DNA of 8,079 nucleotides from JAVBOW01 sp031551595 (lineage in GTDB: Bacteria; Bacteroidota; Bacteroidia; Bacteroidales; Rikenellaceae): positions 1 to 8,079 of the forward strand of contig JAVBNK010000092.1 in NCBI GenBank assembly GCA_031551595.1, written 5' to 3'. The notes under the pieces are model-generated. The model saw only the letters and a list, made by a program, of their open reading frames with translations, had not been told where the DNA came from and did not search any database. This document shows positions 1 to 6,012 of the stretch, piece after piece. The stretch's first letter is position 1, and every line of letters starts with the position of its first letter. A program made the translations under genes and the position numbers.

Positions 1-76
1 CCCGTGACTCCGGGGGCGGCCGCGCCCCTGCGGGGGCCCCCCCCCGGGGGGCGCCCCCCGCCGGGGGGGGGGGGCC
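1..76. repeat. G/C-only low-complexity stretch
   Basis: This stretch is almost entirely G and C, with alternating homopolymer runs that include 12 consecutive G at 63-74. The C-runs and G-runs complement each other, so it could fold back on itself in many registers. No reading frame here looks like a protein and no promoter is visible. Its composition differs sharply from the mixed sequence that starts near position 77. It may be a real low-complexity spacer, or an assembly or sequencing artefact at a contig edge. The sequence alone cannot decide, and the exact bases should not be trusted. Confidence 0.6.
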
Positions 77-88
77 ATCGTCCATAAC

Positions 89-124
89 ATAAAGCCGGGG
101 CGATGGACCTCGCCCCGGCTTTAT
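89..124 (-). terminator. Intrinsic terminator, perfect 15-bp stem
   Basis: Positions 89-103 and 110-124 are perfect reverse complements, with a 6-base loop (104-109). The stem core is GC-rich (GCCGGGGCGA) and its base is A/T-rich, ending in CTTTAT on either strand, which is the classic bidirectional terminator layout. It lies about 40 bases beyond the stop of the minus-strand PP-loop gene, so it most likely ends the transaldolase/PP-loop transcript. It could also stop a transcript arriving from the left. Confidence 0.85.
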
Positions 125-165
125 AAAAACGAACCGGCGGCACGAAAGCCGCCAATCGCCGTATG

Positions 166-1460
166 TTATCCTCCGACCTTCCGGCGGTCGGCCCGGGATT
201 GCCGTTTCCACCATCCGCAGGACCGCGACCATAGCCTCCTGAGCCTGTATTTTGCCCCATGGATTTTCAGTACGGGCCAGGGGGCGCGCTTCATTTTAAA
301 GCTGCCCAGCCAATCGAGGTAAGGCTCGTATTGCGGCAGGATGTTGCCTTTACGATACTCCTGCTTTAGTTCTTCCCAGAGCAGTATGATGTTGTGATGC
401 CAGTCCTTTTTGCGGCTGATCGTTTTTCCGATAGTTTTCAGTTTCCCCGCATCGACGCTGAATCCGTAATCGTTGGGATCTCCTCCCGCTACGATGAGGG
501 CAAGGATCGTCCTGTGGCATTTTTCGCACAGGCAGCAATTCTCTCCGCCGTCGGATTGCCAGCAAACGCGCAACGCCGGTTTCCGGTGATGCGTCCGGGC
601 CCACGCGACGATGGCATTCACTTTATCCTGCCGCGATAAATCCGCTTGGTCGTGTAGGACTGTCGCTCCGCAAAACGCCAGGCATTCGTCAATCGTCGGG
701 TCGCTCGCGCAGGCGAAGCCGGATGATTGTCTCGCTAAGGGCGAATACGAGGATGCGAGATAGACGGTATCCATTTTCTTTAAGAAGGCATACGGTGCGG
801 CATGCCCTATCAACCCGATGCCGTGTTGAAGCCTGTGCCAGTAACTATTATCCCACTTCGCCTTTTCCCGCCCGAACCTGGAGGGGTCGAGAAACGTCCT
901 GAAATTACTTTTCACCTCGACGTACGGCAGACCGAACTCGGTGGCGGTCCGGACGGTGTGGCCATGCACTTTTTGCCATCCTGTTTCATTGTCGGGCGTA
1001 ATGTCCGCGCCCCAGATCGTCATCAGGCAGGGCGACTCATCCCGATGGGCGATCAACGAACTGTTGGCGTCCACCCCTCCCGAAAAAAAGAGCAGGGAAC
1101 GCCTCTCTCCCGGCGAGAATCGCTCCCGGACGATTTCTGCAGCCTCTATGTTTCCCCGGAAATCCACTTTCGGGTACATCTTCGCATACCCTTCGCGTAT
1201 CCGGGGGATCGAATGGTAAAAATCCTCATCGATCTGCCCGACGACCAATGTCGAGTCAGTGATCCACAGGATCGGCAGGATGTTGCACACAAAGGGAATA
1301 ATCGCCACGCCGGGGGGGGGGGAACGCCTTCCATGCTTTCCGTGTACTCCGACCGGAATACGCGTTCGGGGAAGAAACGCGACAACTTCCCGCAGGGCTG
1401 GAAATGAATTTCGATACGGTTATCCCGGATAACCGTATCCGTGATCTTCAATGTCTTCAT
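166..1460 (-). CDS. PP-loop ATP-pyrophosphatase-like protein, frameshifted at a G11 tract
   Basis: The gene is read in two frames. It starts at ATG 1460 (MKTLKITDTVIRDNRIEIHF...) and leaves frame at the homopolymer 1312-1322 (11 G, read as C on the coding strand). The rest continues in another frame to the stop at 166. A tract of 9 or 12 would restore one frame; with 12 the product is 431 residues. Numbered on that product, SGGVDA (about 127-132), preceded by LLFF, is the PP-loop that binds ATP in ATP pyrophosphatases and adenine-nucleotide alpha hydrolases. A cysteine cluster at C300 and C309-C315 (CCLCEKCHRT) resembles the zinc-binding C...CxxCxxC of QueC. Such enzymes adenylate a carboxylate or a similar group; the substrate here is unknown. 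Both halves look like one conserved protein because the early segment leads directly into IIPFVCNILPILWITD. It follows the transaldolase gene after 37 bases with no promoter seen between, so co-transcription is likely. As sequenced, the product would stop after 104 residues unless translation shifts frame or restarts at GTG 1308, which would give 380 residues with the PP-loop intact. Confidence 0.75.
1312..1322. repeat. Homopolymer tract of 11 G inside a gene
   Basis: Eleven consecutive G lie inside the PP-loop gene, about 46 codons from its start, at the point where the two reading frames exchange. Long G/C runs are prone to slipped-strand mispairing in cells and to length errors in sequencing, so the tract could be a phase switch or a miscount. 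Lengths of 9 or 12 keep the gene open; 10 or 11 do not. Confidence 0.9.
1413..1439 (-). repeat. Perfect 12-bp inverted repeat inside the 5' end of the PP-loop gene
   Basis: GATACGGTTATC (1413-1424) and its exact reverse complement (1428-1439) flank a 3-base loop (1425-1427). On the coding strand the hairpin begins 21 bases after the ATG and covers roughly codons 8-16 (DTVIRDNRI). No T-run follows, so a simple intrinsic terminator is unlikely. A stem this long so near a start codon could affect translation or attenuate transcription, or it could be a protein-binding palindrome. The role is not known. Confidence 0.85.
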
Positions 1461-1497
1461 ATCGCTCGGTTTTCCCCGGGATAAATCCGTCGGATGC

Positions 1498-2157
1498 CTA
1501 CGATTCGTTCAGTTTGTTGTAGTCGGCCAGGAATGTGGCCAGTCCGCTGTCGGTGAGGGGGTGTTTGAGCAGTCCCTTGATCGGCGCCAGCGGGCAGGTG
1601 GCCACGTCGGCGCCCGCTTCCATGCACTGGATGATGTGCTGTGTGCTGCGGATCGAGGCGGCCAGCACCTGGGTGGCGAACCCGTAGCGCTCGAAGAATT
1701 CCACGATTTGGGCGACCAGCGCGATGCCGTCGCTGGCGATATCGTCCAGGCGTCCCACGAAAGGCGACACGTAGGTCGCACCGGCCTTGGCCGCCAGCAG
1801 GGCCTGTCCGGGCGAGAATATGAGGGTGCAGTTGGTGCGTATGCCTTGGGCGCTGAAATGCCTGATCGCCTTGATGCCGGCTTCGGTGCAGGGCACTTTG
1901 ACCACGATATTGGGATGCAGTGCGGCCAGTTCCCCGCCTTCGCGGATCATGCCGTCGAGGTCGGTGGCGATCACTTCGGCACTCACGTCGCCGTGTACGA
2001 TCCCGCAGATGGCCTTGTAGTGGTTCTTTTGGTTTTCCGCGCCTTTGATGCCCTCTTTGGCCATCAGCGAGGGATTGGTGGTCACGCCGTCGAGGATCCC
2101 GAGTTCGTTGGCTTCCCGGATCTGGTCGAGGTTTGCGGTGTCGATAAAAAATTTCAT
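1498..2157 (-). CDS. fsa: Transaldolase / fructose-6-phosphate aldolase family protein
   Basis: This 219-residue TIM-barrel class I aldolase belongs to the short transaldolase (TalC/FSA-type) family, whose members are about 215-220 residues, so it appears complete. The N-terminus MKFFIDTANL and the motif GVTTNPSL (24-31) are hallmarks. K87 in VVKVPCT is the expected Schiff-base lysine. SPFVGRLDD (131-139) carries Phe133 where E. coli FSA has its catalytic Tyr131 (APYVNRID). Established work links Phe at this site to transaldolase and Tyr to fructose-6-phosphate aldolase, so transaldolase activity is more likely: moving a dihydroxyacetone unit between sugar phosphates in the cytosolic non-oxidative pentose phosphate pathway. 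The start ATG lies 24 bases downstream of a TATCTTTG -7 element. The PP-loop gene follows 37 bases downstream. Family call is sure; substrate preference is inferred. The symbol follows common database naming for this family. Confidence 0.93.
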   Translation of the reverse strand: MKFFIDTANLDQIREANELGILDGVTTNPSLMAKEGIKGAENQKNHYKAICGIVHGDVSAEVIATDLDGMIREGGELAALHPNIVVKVPCTEAGIKAIRHFSAQGIRTNCTLIFSPGQALLAAKAGATYVSPFVGRLDDIASDGIALVAQIVEFFERYGFATQVLAASIRSTQHIIQCMEAGADVATCPLAPIKGLLKHPLTDSGLATFLADYNKLNES

Positions 2158-2180
2158 ATGCCGAAGTTTCAGTTAGGCCA

Positions 2181-2188
2181 CAAAGATA
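2181..2188 (-). promoter_or_regulatory. Bacteroidota -7 element upstream of the transaldolase gene
   Basis: Read on the minus strand this is TATCTTTG, an exact match to the Bacteroidota housekeeping -7 consensus TAnnTTTG. It ends 24 bases before the transaldolase ATG, which predicts a leader of about 20 bases. No good TTTG -33 box is seen at the usual distance, so the call rests on the -7 box and its position. Confidence 0.6.
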
Positions 2189-2288
2189 ATCAGGTTTCCG
2201 GAAATATCATGAACACCGGGCGCAGAGCCAGGGGCAATGGAATTTTCGCCCGAGCTATGCCCGGACGCATCCTGCAGTCTTTAAAATA

Positions 2289-2312
2289 ACGAAAGCCGGG
2301 TACAGTCCCGGC
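2289..2312 (-). terminator. Terminator downstream of the Cys-rich gene
   Basis: GCCGGG (2295-2300) and CCCGGC (2307-2312) form a 6-bp GC stem with a 6-base loop. On the minus strand the stem is followed by TTTCGTTATTTT. It lies about 28 bases beyond the stop of the cysteine-rich gene, as expected for an intrinsic terminator ending that transcript before the transaldolase promoter. The T-run is interrupted, so efficiency is uncertain. Confidence 0.65.
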
Positions 2313-2339
2313 CATTCGGAATTCCCGGCGCGGGACGGA

Positions 2340-2675
2340 TCAATTCACACCTGCAAGAAAATCGGCGCAGGCTTTCGCACATTCGCGGCACACCCGGGCG
2401 CACTCCTGGCAGTGGCCTTCGCTGTGCCGGGCGCACTCTTCGGCGCAGCGTCCACAAGCCTTGGCGCACAACTGCAGGATATCTTCCATAAAATGTCCCC
2501 CGCGATGCACCAGCGAGAGGGTGGCCGAGCAAATGTCGACGCATTCCTTGTCGATACGGATGCATTCGGCCATCATGGCCACGTGCTTTTCGTCGAGGCA
2601 GGCGTTCAGACAATCGTTGCAGGCGTGGATGCACTCCGCCAGTTTGTGGGCGAGCGCTTTACTTTCCGGTTTCAT
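2340..2675 (-). CDS. Four-helix-bundle copper-binding/storage-type protein (DUF326-like)
   Basis: This 111-residue protein has 16 cysteines arranged mostly with helical spacing (C15, C19, C22, C26, C38, C45, C49, C70, C74, C77, C81, C89, C92, C96, C99, C103). That CxxxC/CxxC pattern along amphipathic helices is typical of the DUF326 four-helix-bundle family, which includes the copper storage proteins (Csp); there, inward-facing cysteines bind many Cu(I) ions. The N-terminus (MKPESKALAHKLAECIHACN) has no signal peptide, so it should be cytosolic, like Csp3. ATG 2675 was chosen because the family's first helix begins there and the sequence further upstream in this frame is not protein-like. The gene follows the YdeI-like gene after 67 bases and may share its transcript, and a hairpin terminator follows. 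Copper is inferred from the family; other soft metals are possible. Confidence 0.88.
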   Translation of the reverse strand: MKPESKALAHKLAECIHACNDCLNACLDEKHVAMMAECIRIDKECVDICSATLSLVHRGGHFMEDILQLCAKACGRCAEECARHSEGHCQECARVCRECAKACADFLAGVN

Positions 2676-2742
2676 AACTGCTGTTCGGTTGGTTTGATCC
2701 GGTCCCATGCAAAACGAATGCCATTGCGGCAAGGCTTTCGCG

Positions 2743-3228
2743 TTATTGCCTGTCCGTGAATTTCCTGTGCGCGGTGAGCCGCACGAGGGTTTTTGCGATC
2801 CGCTCCGCTTTCGCCTGCTCCGTCTTGGCGGAGTAGATCCACTTGATGTAATTGTGCCGCTGGCTTTCGCTGAGCGAATCGAAGAACCTGAGCGCCTCGG
2901 CGTCTTCCCGCAGGCAGAGCAGCAACTCCCCGGGGACCTCCCGCGGCTCATTGACGGAATAGAGGACGATGCGCACGTAATCGCCCGCCTCTTTGTTGAT
3001 ATTCTTCCGGATCTCGGATTTTACGGACAGGAATAACGTCCCCTTGCCCGACGGCATCAGGTGGTAATTGCCGATCTGGTGGCCGTCGATGCTGCCCCTG
3101 ACCCTTACCCAACTGAACGGGGCGTGCGGGTCGGGCAGGATCTCGGGGATGACCGTATAGGTCCAACCGCCCTTGCCGGGCGATCGTTCGAGCAGGTAGT
3201 CTTTATCGACCAACGGGTTTTCATTCAT
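2743..3228 (-). CDS. DUF1905 + YdeI/OmpD-associated domain protein
   Basis: This is a 161-residue protein with two recognisable parts. Residues about 18-93 (GGWTYTVIPEI...GSIDGHQIGNYHLMPSG...SVKSEIRKNINKEAGDYVRI) match the DUF1905 beta-barrel. Residues about 98-150 (VPGELLLCLREDAEALRFFDSLSESQRHNYIKWI...) match the YdeI/OmpD-associated helical domain, with its hallmark of small-sized segments around FFDSLS and YIKWI. The two often occur together in Bacteroidota. YdeI in enterobacteria has been linked to peptide resistance, but the biochemical role of the family is not settled, so no specific function is claimed. There is no signal peptide; it is probably cytosolic. The start at 3228 is preceded by a purine-rich AAGAAAGAAG. 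It is divergent from the SRPBCC gene across a 72-base gap and may be co-transcribed with the downstream Cys-rich gene. Confidence 0.88.
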   Translation of the reverse strand: MNENPLVDKDYLLERSPGKGGWTYTVIPEILPDPHAPFSWVRVRGSIDGHQIGNYHLMPSGKGTLFLSVKSEIRKNINKEAGDYVRIVLYSVNEPREVPGELLLCLREDAEALRFFDSLSESQRHNYIKWIYSAKTEQAKAERIAKTLVRLTAHRKFTDRQ

Positions 3229-3300
3229 CTTCTTTCTTGTTATGGATTTTCTCCTCTATGGAATGCTTATTGATATCCAGGCGATAAAACACTTACTGCC

Positions 3301-3717
3301 ATGAAGAATACGATCACCGTCGAGGCGCTCGCCGCCGCCCCGCCCGCGCAGGTCTGGCGAAGCCTCACCCGGCCCGAACATATCACGCAATGGAACCATG
3401 CCGCGGACGACTGGATCTCGCCCCGCGCCGAAAACGACCTGCGCCCCGGCGGGCGGTTCAATTACCGCATGGAAGCCCGCGACGGAAAGGCCGGGTTCGA
3501 TTTCTCGGGAACGTTCAGCCGAATCGTCCCGGACAGGCATCTCGACTACACGCTGGACGACGGACGCAAAGTGACCACGACGCTCACGCCCGAGGCCGGA
3601 GGCACGAAGGTCGTCGAAACGTTCGAGGCAGACGACGTGTACACGCCCGAACAACAGCGCCAGGGCTGGCAGGCCATACTCGACAACCTGAAGAAGTACG
3701 CCGAATCGCTGAAGTGA
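3301..3717 (+). CDS. SRPBCC / AHSA1-like domain protein
   Basis: This 138-residue single-domain protein has the helix-grip fold of the SRPBCC superfamily, AHSA1 (activator of Hsp90 ATPase homologue)-like branch. Diagnostic segments are the start ITVEALAAAPPAQVWRSLTR, PEHITQWN (25-32), DLRPGGRFNYRME (46-58), FSGTFSRIVPDRHLDYTLDDGR (68-89) and the C-terminal helix GWQAILDNLKKYAESL (122-137). These proteins form a hydrophobic cavity for a ligand; the bacterial AHSA1-like members are mostly uncharacterised, and the ligand here is unknown. It is the only plus-strand gene in the central region. It is divergent from the YdeI-like gene and convergent with the GyrI-like gene, with which it shares a terminator hairpin. 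VOC, GyrI and WYL neighbours suggest a small-molecule or stress response setting, but this is inferred. Confidence 0.9.
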   Translation: MKNTITVEALAAAPPAQVWRSLTRPEHITQWNHAADDWISPRAENDLRPGGRFNYRMEARDGKAGFDFSGTFSRIVPDRHLDYTLDDGRKVTTTLTPEAGGTKVVETFEADDVYTPEQQRQGWQAILDNLKKYAESLK

Positions 3718-3742
3718 CCTGCCGGGCTATTTCACCGGCAGG
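3718..3742. terminator. Shared hairpin between convergent genes
   Basis: CCTGCCGG (3718-3725) and CCGGCAGG (3735-3742) are perfect reverse complements around a 9-base loop. The hairpin starts at the first base after the plus-strand SRPBCC stop codon, and its loop contains the stop codon of the minus-strand GyrI-like gene. On the plus strand CAGATTTT follows. The placement fits a terminator serving both convergent genes, although the T-run is short. Confidence 0.6.
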
Positions 3743-4200
3743 CAGATTTTCACGATCCAGGGGGCGTCTGCGCCCTGGGTATGGTCTGCGCAACTCACGT
3801 ACAACTCGAAGTAGTCGCGCTTGTCGCGGCTGTATTTTCTTTCGTCAAGGGCGGCTTCGGCGGCCTGCCACGCCTGTCCGTATTCGGCCATGCGCACCTC
3901 GACCGTGGTGACGAAATATTTGCCCCCGCTGATCGAATAGCGCTCCATACCCTCGCCCGGCTCCGCGCCGCCCAGGTCTTCCAGGCAGGCGTGCGAGCGC
4001 AGTTGCACCTCGGGGGTGGTCATCGGGTCGTCGTGGTAGACGCCGGCCATCCTCGGCCCTTGCGCCCACAGGTTATGCCGGCCCGCCCACGCGCCCAGCT
4101 TTTCGAAGGCGGCGGCGATGCCGGAATAGGCGCCCGTATGGGGAATGGCGACGGTGCTGACGGGAGAGAGTCGTTCGACCTCCATGCTGATAATTTTCAT
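3727..4200 (-). CDS. GyrI-like / AraC-type effector-binding domain protein
   Basis: This 157-residue stand-alone effector-binding (GyrI-like, SbmC-type) domain lacks a DNA-binding part. Two repeats of the fold are visible. The first runs from the start through VSTVAIPHTGAYSGIAAAFEKLGAWA (14-39) to MAGVYHDDP (51-59), and LRSHACLEDLG follows (67-77). The second runs from ISGGKYFVTTVEV (90-102) to the final YFELYVS...WIVKICLPVK strands. The fold binds hydrophobic or cationic small molecules. In E. coli, SbmC/GyrI protects gyrase from inhibitors, and in other proteins the domain is the sensor of a regulator. Its ATG overlaps the stop of the WYL regulator gene in an ATGA (4197-4200), so it is probably translationally coupled to it. 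A ligand-binding partner of that regulator is a reasonable but unproven idea. Confidence 0.9.
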   Translation of the reverse strand: MKIISMEVERLSPVSTVAIPHTGAYSGIAAAFEKLGAWAGRHNLWAQGPRMAGVYHDDPMTTPEVQLRSHACLEDLGGAEPGEGMERYSISGGKYFVTTVEVRMAEYGQAWQAAEAALDERKYSRDKRDYFELYVSCADHTQGADAPWIVKICLPVK

Positions 4201-5129
4201 AGTTCTATGTTTTCCAGGATTTGTCTGATCTTTTCATTCACCTCCGGAGGGCTGACTACCGTCGTCGTGTCGGCATTCGAGAGCACCCAGCGGGCCATCG
4301 ACCCGACGCTGTAGGTCATATAGACCTGCTCCACGCGTTCCCCGTCCAACTCCCGCTCTTCGACCAGGCCCATGAAGTAACAGGCGTCGGCCGTGCGGCG
4401 GGCCAGTTCGCGGCTCGTGCGGACCACCACCTCCGTCAGGCAGCTGCCGTCGTCCTGCCCGGCGAGCCGCTCCAGGGGCGGATGCCCGCGGGTATGCGGT
4501 TTTCCGGTCGGCGCGACGGCCTCGATCCTATCCAGGCGGAAGGTGCGGTACTCCCCGCGCAGGTGGCACCAGGCCGTCAGGTACCAGTAGGGATGCGAGT
4601 AGGTTACGCCGACCGCTTCGATTTCCCGGCGGGATACGTTTTCATCGGCGTCGATGTAGTCGATCCCAAGGATCTCGCGGTCGTTCACGCCGCCCAGCAG
4701 GGTTTGCAGCAGGTTGGGCAATTTCGCGGCAGGCGTGCGACGTGAGCGGTAGACCGCGATCGACTCCCCCACCCCGGCCAGGTAATCCCGGTCCACACCC
4801 CGCATCACGGCCCTGATCTTGTCCATTCCCTGCCGGAAATGGCGGCTGTTGTGGCTGTCGGTGAGTTGTTCGACGAACTTTTCGGCCGTCAGCAGCGCCG
4901 TCGCCTCCTCTTTGGTGAACATCAGCGGCGGCAGCCGGTAGCCTTCCACGAGCGAATAGCCCACGCCCGCGTCGCCGCACACCGGTACGCCCGCCTCCGA
5001 AAGGGTGCGCACGTCGCGGTAGATCGTGCGCAGGCTCACCCCGAAGCGTTCGGCCATCTGCGCGGCCTTCACCACGGGGCGCGACTGCAACTGCACCAAA
5101 AGCGCCGATATGCGGTCGATCCGGTTCAT
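4197..5129 (-). CDS. WYL-domain transcriptional regulator (YafY/DeoR-type HTH)
   Basis: This is a 310-residue regulator. The N-terminal winged helix-turn-helix (about 1-58) reads MNRIDRISALLVQLQSRPVVKAAQMAERFGVSLRTIYRDVRTLSEAGVPV, with SLRTIYRDVRTL as the recognition helix, and GVGYSLVEGYRLPPL is the wing region. The WYL domain (about 150-205) contains the signature W182-Y183-L184 in HPYWYLTAWCHL and the FRLDRIEAV strand (197-205). A C-terminal WCX extension completes it. WYL domains bind nucleotides or nucleic acids, or other small ligands, and control DNA binding. The start at ATG 5129 was chosen because MNRIDRI is the usual beginning; an in-frame GTG at 5159 would add 10 residues. It lies between the VOC gene and the GyrI-like gene and overlaps the latter by 4 bases. 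It probably regulates this group, including itself, but no operator was identified. Confidence 0.92.
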   Translation of the reverse strand: MNRIDRISALLVQLQSRPVVKAAQMAERFGVSLRTIYRDVRTLSEAGVPVCGDAGVGYSLVEGYRLPPLMFTKEEATALLTAEKFVEQLTDSHNSRHFRQGMDKIRAVMRGVDRDYLAGVGESIAVYRSRRTPAAKLPNLLQTLLGGVNDREILGIDYIDADENVSRREIEAVGVTYSHPYWYLTAWCHLRGEYRTFRLDRIEAVAPTGKPHTRGHPPLERLAGQDDGSCLTEVVVRTSRELARRTADACYFMGLVEERELDGERVEQVYMTYSVGSMARWVLSNADTTTVVSPPEVNEKIRQILENIEL

Positions 5130-5161
5130 TCGGTCAATGTTAAATCTCCCGTTATACACCT

Positions 5162-5203
5162 CCCGCGGCTGCGGGGGCGGCGATTTTATCGCCGGGCCGC
5201 GGG
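5162..5203 (-). repeat. Nested GC-rich inverted repeat between the VOC and WYL genes
   Basis: CCCGCGGC (5162-5169) pairs with GCCGCGGG (5196-5203), and inside it GGCGAT (5179-5184) pairs with ATCGCC (5188-5193) around a TTT loop. It sits in the 108-base gap after the VOC stop and about 33 bases before the WYL start. No T-run follows on either strand. It may weaken read-through from the VOC gene, act as an mRNA processing or stability element, or serve as a regulator site. None of these is shown. Confidence 0.55.
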
Positions 5204-5237
5204 ATGCGGCGATTCCACAGGAACCGCAGTCTTTTGT

Positions 5238-5642
5238 TTACGCCACATACAACGCCCAGAGCACCCCGAAGCGGTCGTAGACCTCGGCGTAGCGTTTGGC
5301 GAAGAACGCCTCGCCCAGCGGGCAGCGGATCTCCTGCGCCCCGTCGGTGAGTTTGGCATAGACCTCTTCGGCCTTTGCGACGGAATCGAGGTCGAGCGTG
5401 AGCATGTGCCCCAGACGGCCGAAATCGGCCGGATCGCCCGGCATGGTGTCGGCCACGCTCATCGAACCGCCGTCGAAGAGCAGGCAGGCGTGCAGTATCT
5501 TTTTGCGGTAGTCCTCCGGCACATCGGGCATTTCCCCGTAAAAAGAGAGGTTCTCCACACGGCCGCCCAGCACGTCGGCGTAAAAGTTCAGCGCTTCTTC
5601 GGCCCGGCCGTTGAACACGAGGTAAGGTGTCAGTTTCATCAT
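5238..5642 (-). CDS. VOC-family protein, PhnB-like
   Basis: This is a 134-residue member of the vicinal oxygen chelate superfamily, PhnB-like (often misnamed 3-demethylubiquinone methyltransferase). The pattern is typical: MMKLTPYLVFNGRAEEALNFY (1-21), then VLGGRVE, KKILHACLLFDGGSMSVADTMPG (47-69), GHMLTLDLDSVAKAEEVYAKL (78-98), and the closing strand YDRFGVLWALYV (122-133). The fold comprises paired beta-alpha-beta-beta-beta modules, and most PhnB-like proteins have no established reaction. Full length matches the family. A TATCTTTG -7 element lies 26 bases upstream, making this the first gene of the VOC/WYL/GyrI unit. Two consecutive ATG codons open the frame; the first is used here. Function is unknown; binding or modification of a small molecule is only a family-level inference. 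Confidence 0.9.
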   Translation of the reverse strand: MMKLTPYLVFNGRAEEALNFYADVLGGRVENLSFYGEMPDVPEDYRKKILHACLLFDGGSMSVADTMPGDPADFGRLGHMLTLDLDSVAKAEEVYAKLTDGAQEIRCPLGEAFFAKRYAEVYDRFGVLWALYVA

Positions 5643-5667
5643 CGTGGGATTTTATAGGTTTACATCG

Positions 5668-5675
5668 CAAAGATA
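5668..5675 (-). promoter_or_regulatory. Bacteroidota -7 element for the VOC-WYL-GyrI unit
   Basis: On the minus strand this reads TATCTTTG, an exact TAnnTTTG and identical to the element before the transaldolase gene. It lies 26 bases before the VOC start codon, between that gene and the end of the upstream membrane-protein gene. No clear -33 TTTG is present. Confidence 0.6.
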
Positions 5676-5694
5676 CCCACGGCCGGTGACAACC

Positions 5695-6012
5695 CTATGT
5701 CAGCAGCCATGGACAAAATAAACAACAGTCCCCTAAAATACGGTCATGCACGATCACGAACGTCATCCACAGTACGACCAGGATCGACAGCAAATTCACA
5801 ATCGCGAGCGCCGCATAACGGTTCTTGCGGAAGTTCTTCCTTCCGGCCCAAAGCCGGGACGCGACCGGGACCAGGGGCAGAAGCGACAATACAACGATCC
5901 CCGGATAAAAACCGGCGACCGCCATACTGGCCATACCGAGTGCGGCCGCCGTGAAGGTCAACGCCATCGACAGGGAAGTAATCACCCTGAATGACTTCAT
6001 TCCGCATCGCAT
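5695..6012 (-). CDS. Small integral membrane protein, three predicted helices
   Basis: This 105-residue protein is not recognised as a member of a known family. Three hydrophobic segments are visible: about 10-31 (VITSLSMALTFTAAALGMASM), 34-53 (GFYPGIVVLSLLPLVPVASR) and 67-87 (AALAIVNLLSILVVLWMTFVI). Segments two and three are separated by a strongly basic loop, RLWAGRKNFRKNRY (53-66), which by the positive-inside rule should face the cytoplasm. A short C-terminal tail contains three cysteines (DCCLFC). The first ATG (6012) directly follows the TAA of the yjbR-like gene, with GGAG 10 bases upstream, so translation is probably coupled; M5 at 6000 is an alternative start. Function unknown. Confidence 0.75.
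   Translation of the reverse strand: MRCGMKSFRVITSLSMALTFTAAALGMASMAVAGFYPGIVVLSLLPLVPVASRLWAGRKNFRKNRYAALAIVNLLSILVVLWMTFVIVHDRILGDCCLFCPWLLT

Noticed and set aside
802..1407. Plus-strand open frame of about 200 codons opposite the PP-loop gene
   Set aside because: It is antisense to a gene with clear PP-loop and Cys motifs and has no domain of its own. Its continuity across the G tract does not outweigh this.
1308..1460. Two separate genes instead of one frameshifted PP-loop gene
   Set aside because: The early segment has no stop or new ribosome-binding site at the junction, and both parts read as one continuous family-like N-terminus when one base is added to the G run.
1441..2289. Long plus-strand open frame (about 280 codons) opposite the transaldolase gene
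   Set aside because: It lies antisense to a clear family member; its composition (many Gly, Val, Asp, His) is that expected from the complementary strand of GC-rich codons, and it shows no known domain.
5162..5203. Intrinsic terminator after the VOC gene
   Set aside because: The stem is strong, but no T-run follows on the minus strand and the WYL gene starts soon after with no promoter element seen, so it was kept only as an inverted repeat.
4839..5657. Plus-strand open frame of about 270 codons opposite the WYL and VOC genes
   Set aside because: It spans two confident minus-strand genes and their intergenic gap, is rich in Arg and His, and has no family resemblance, so it is a shadow frame.
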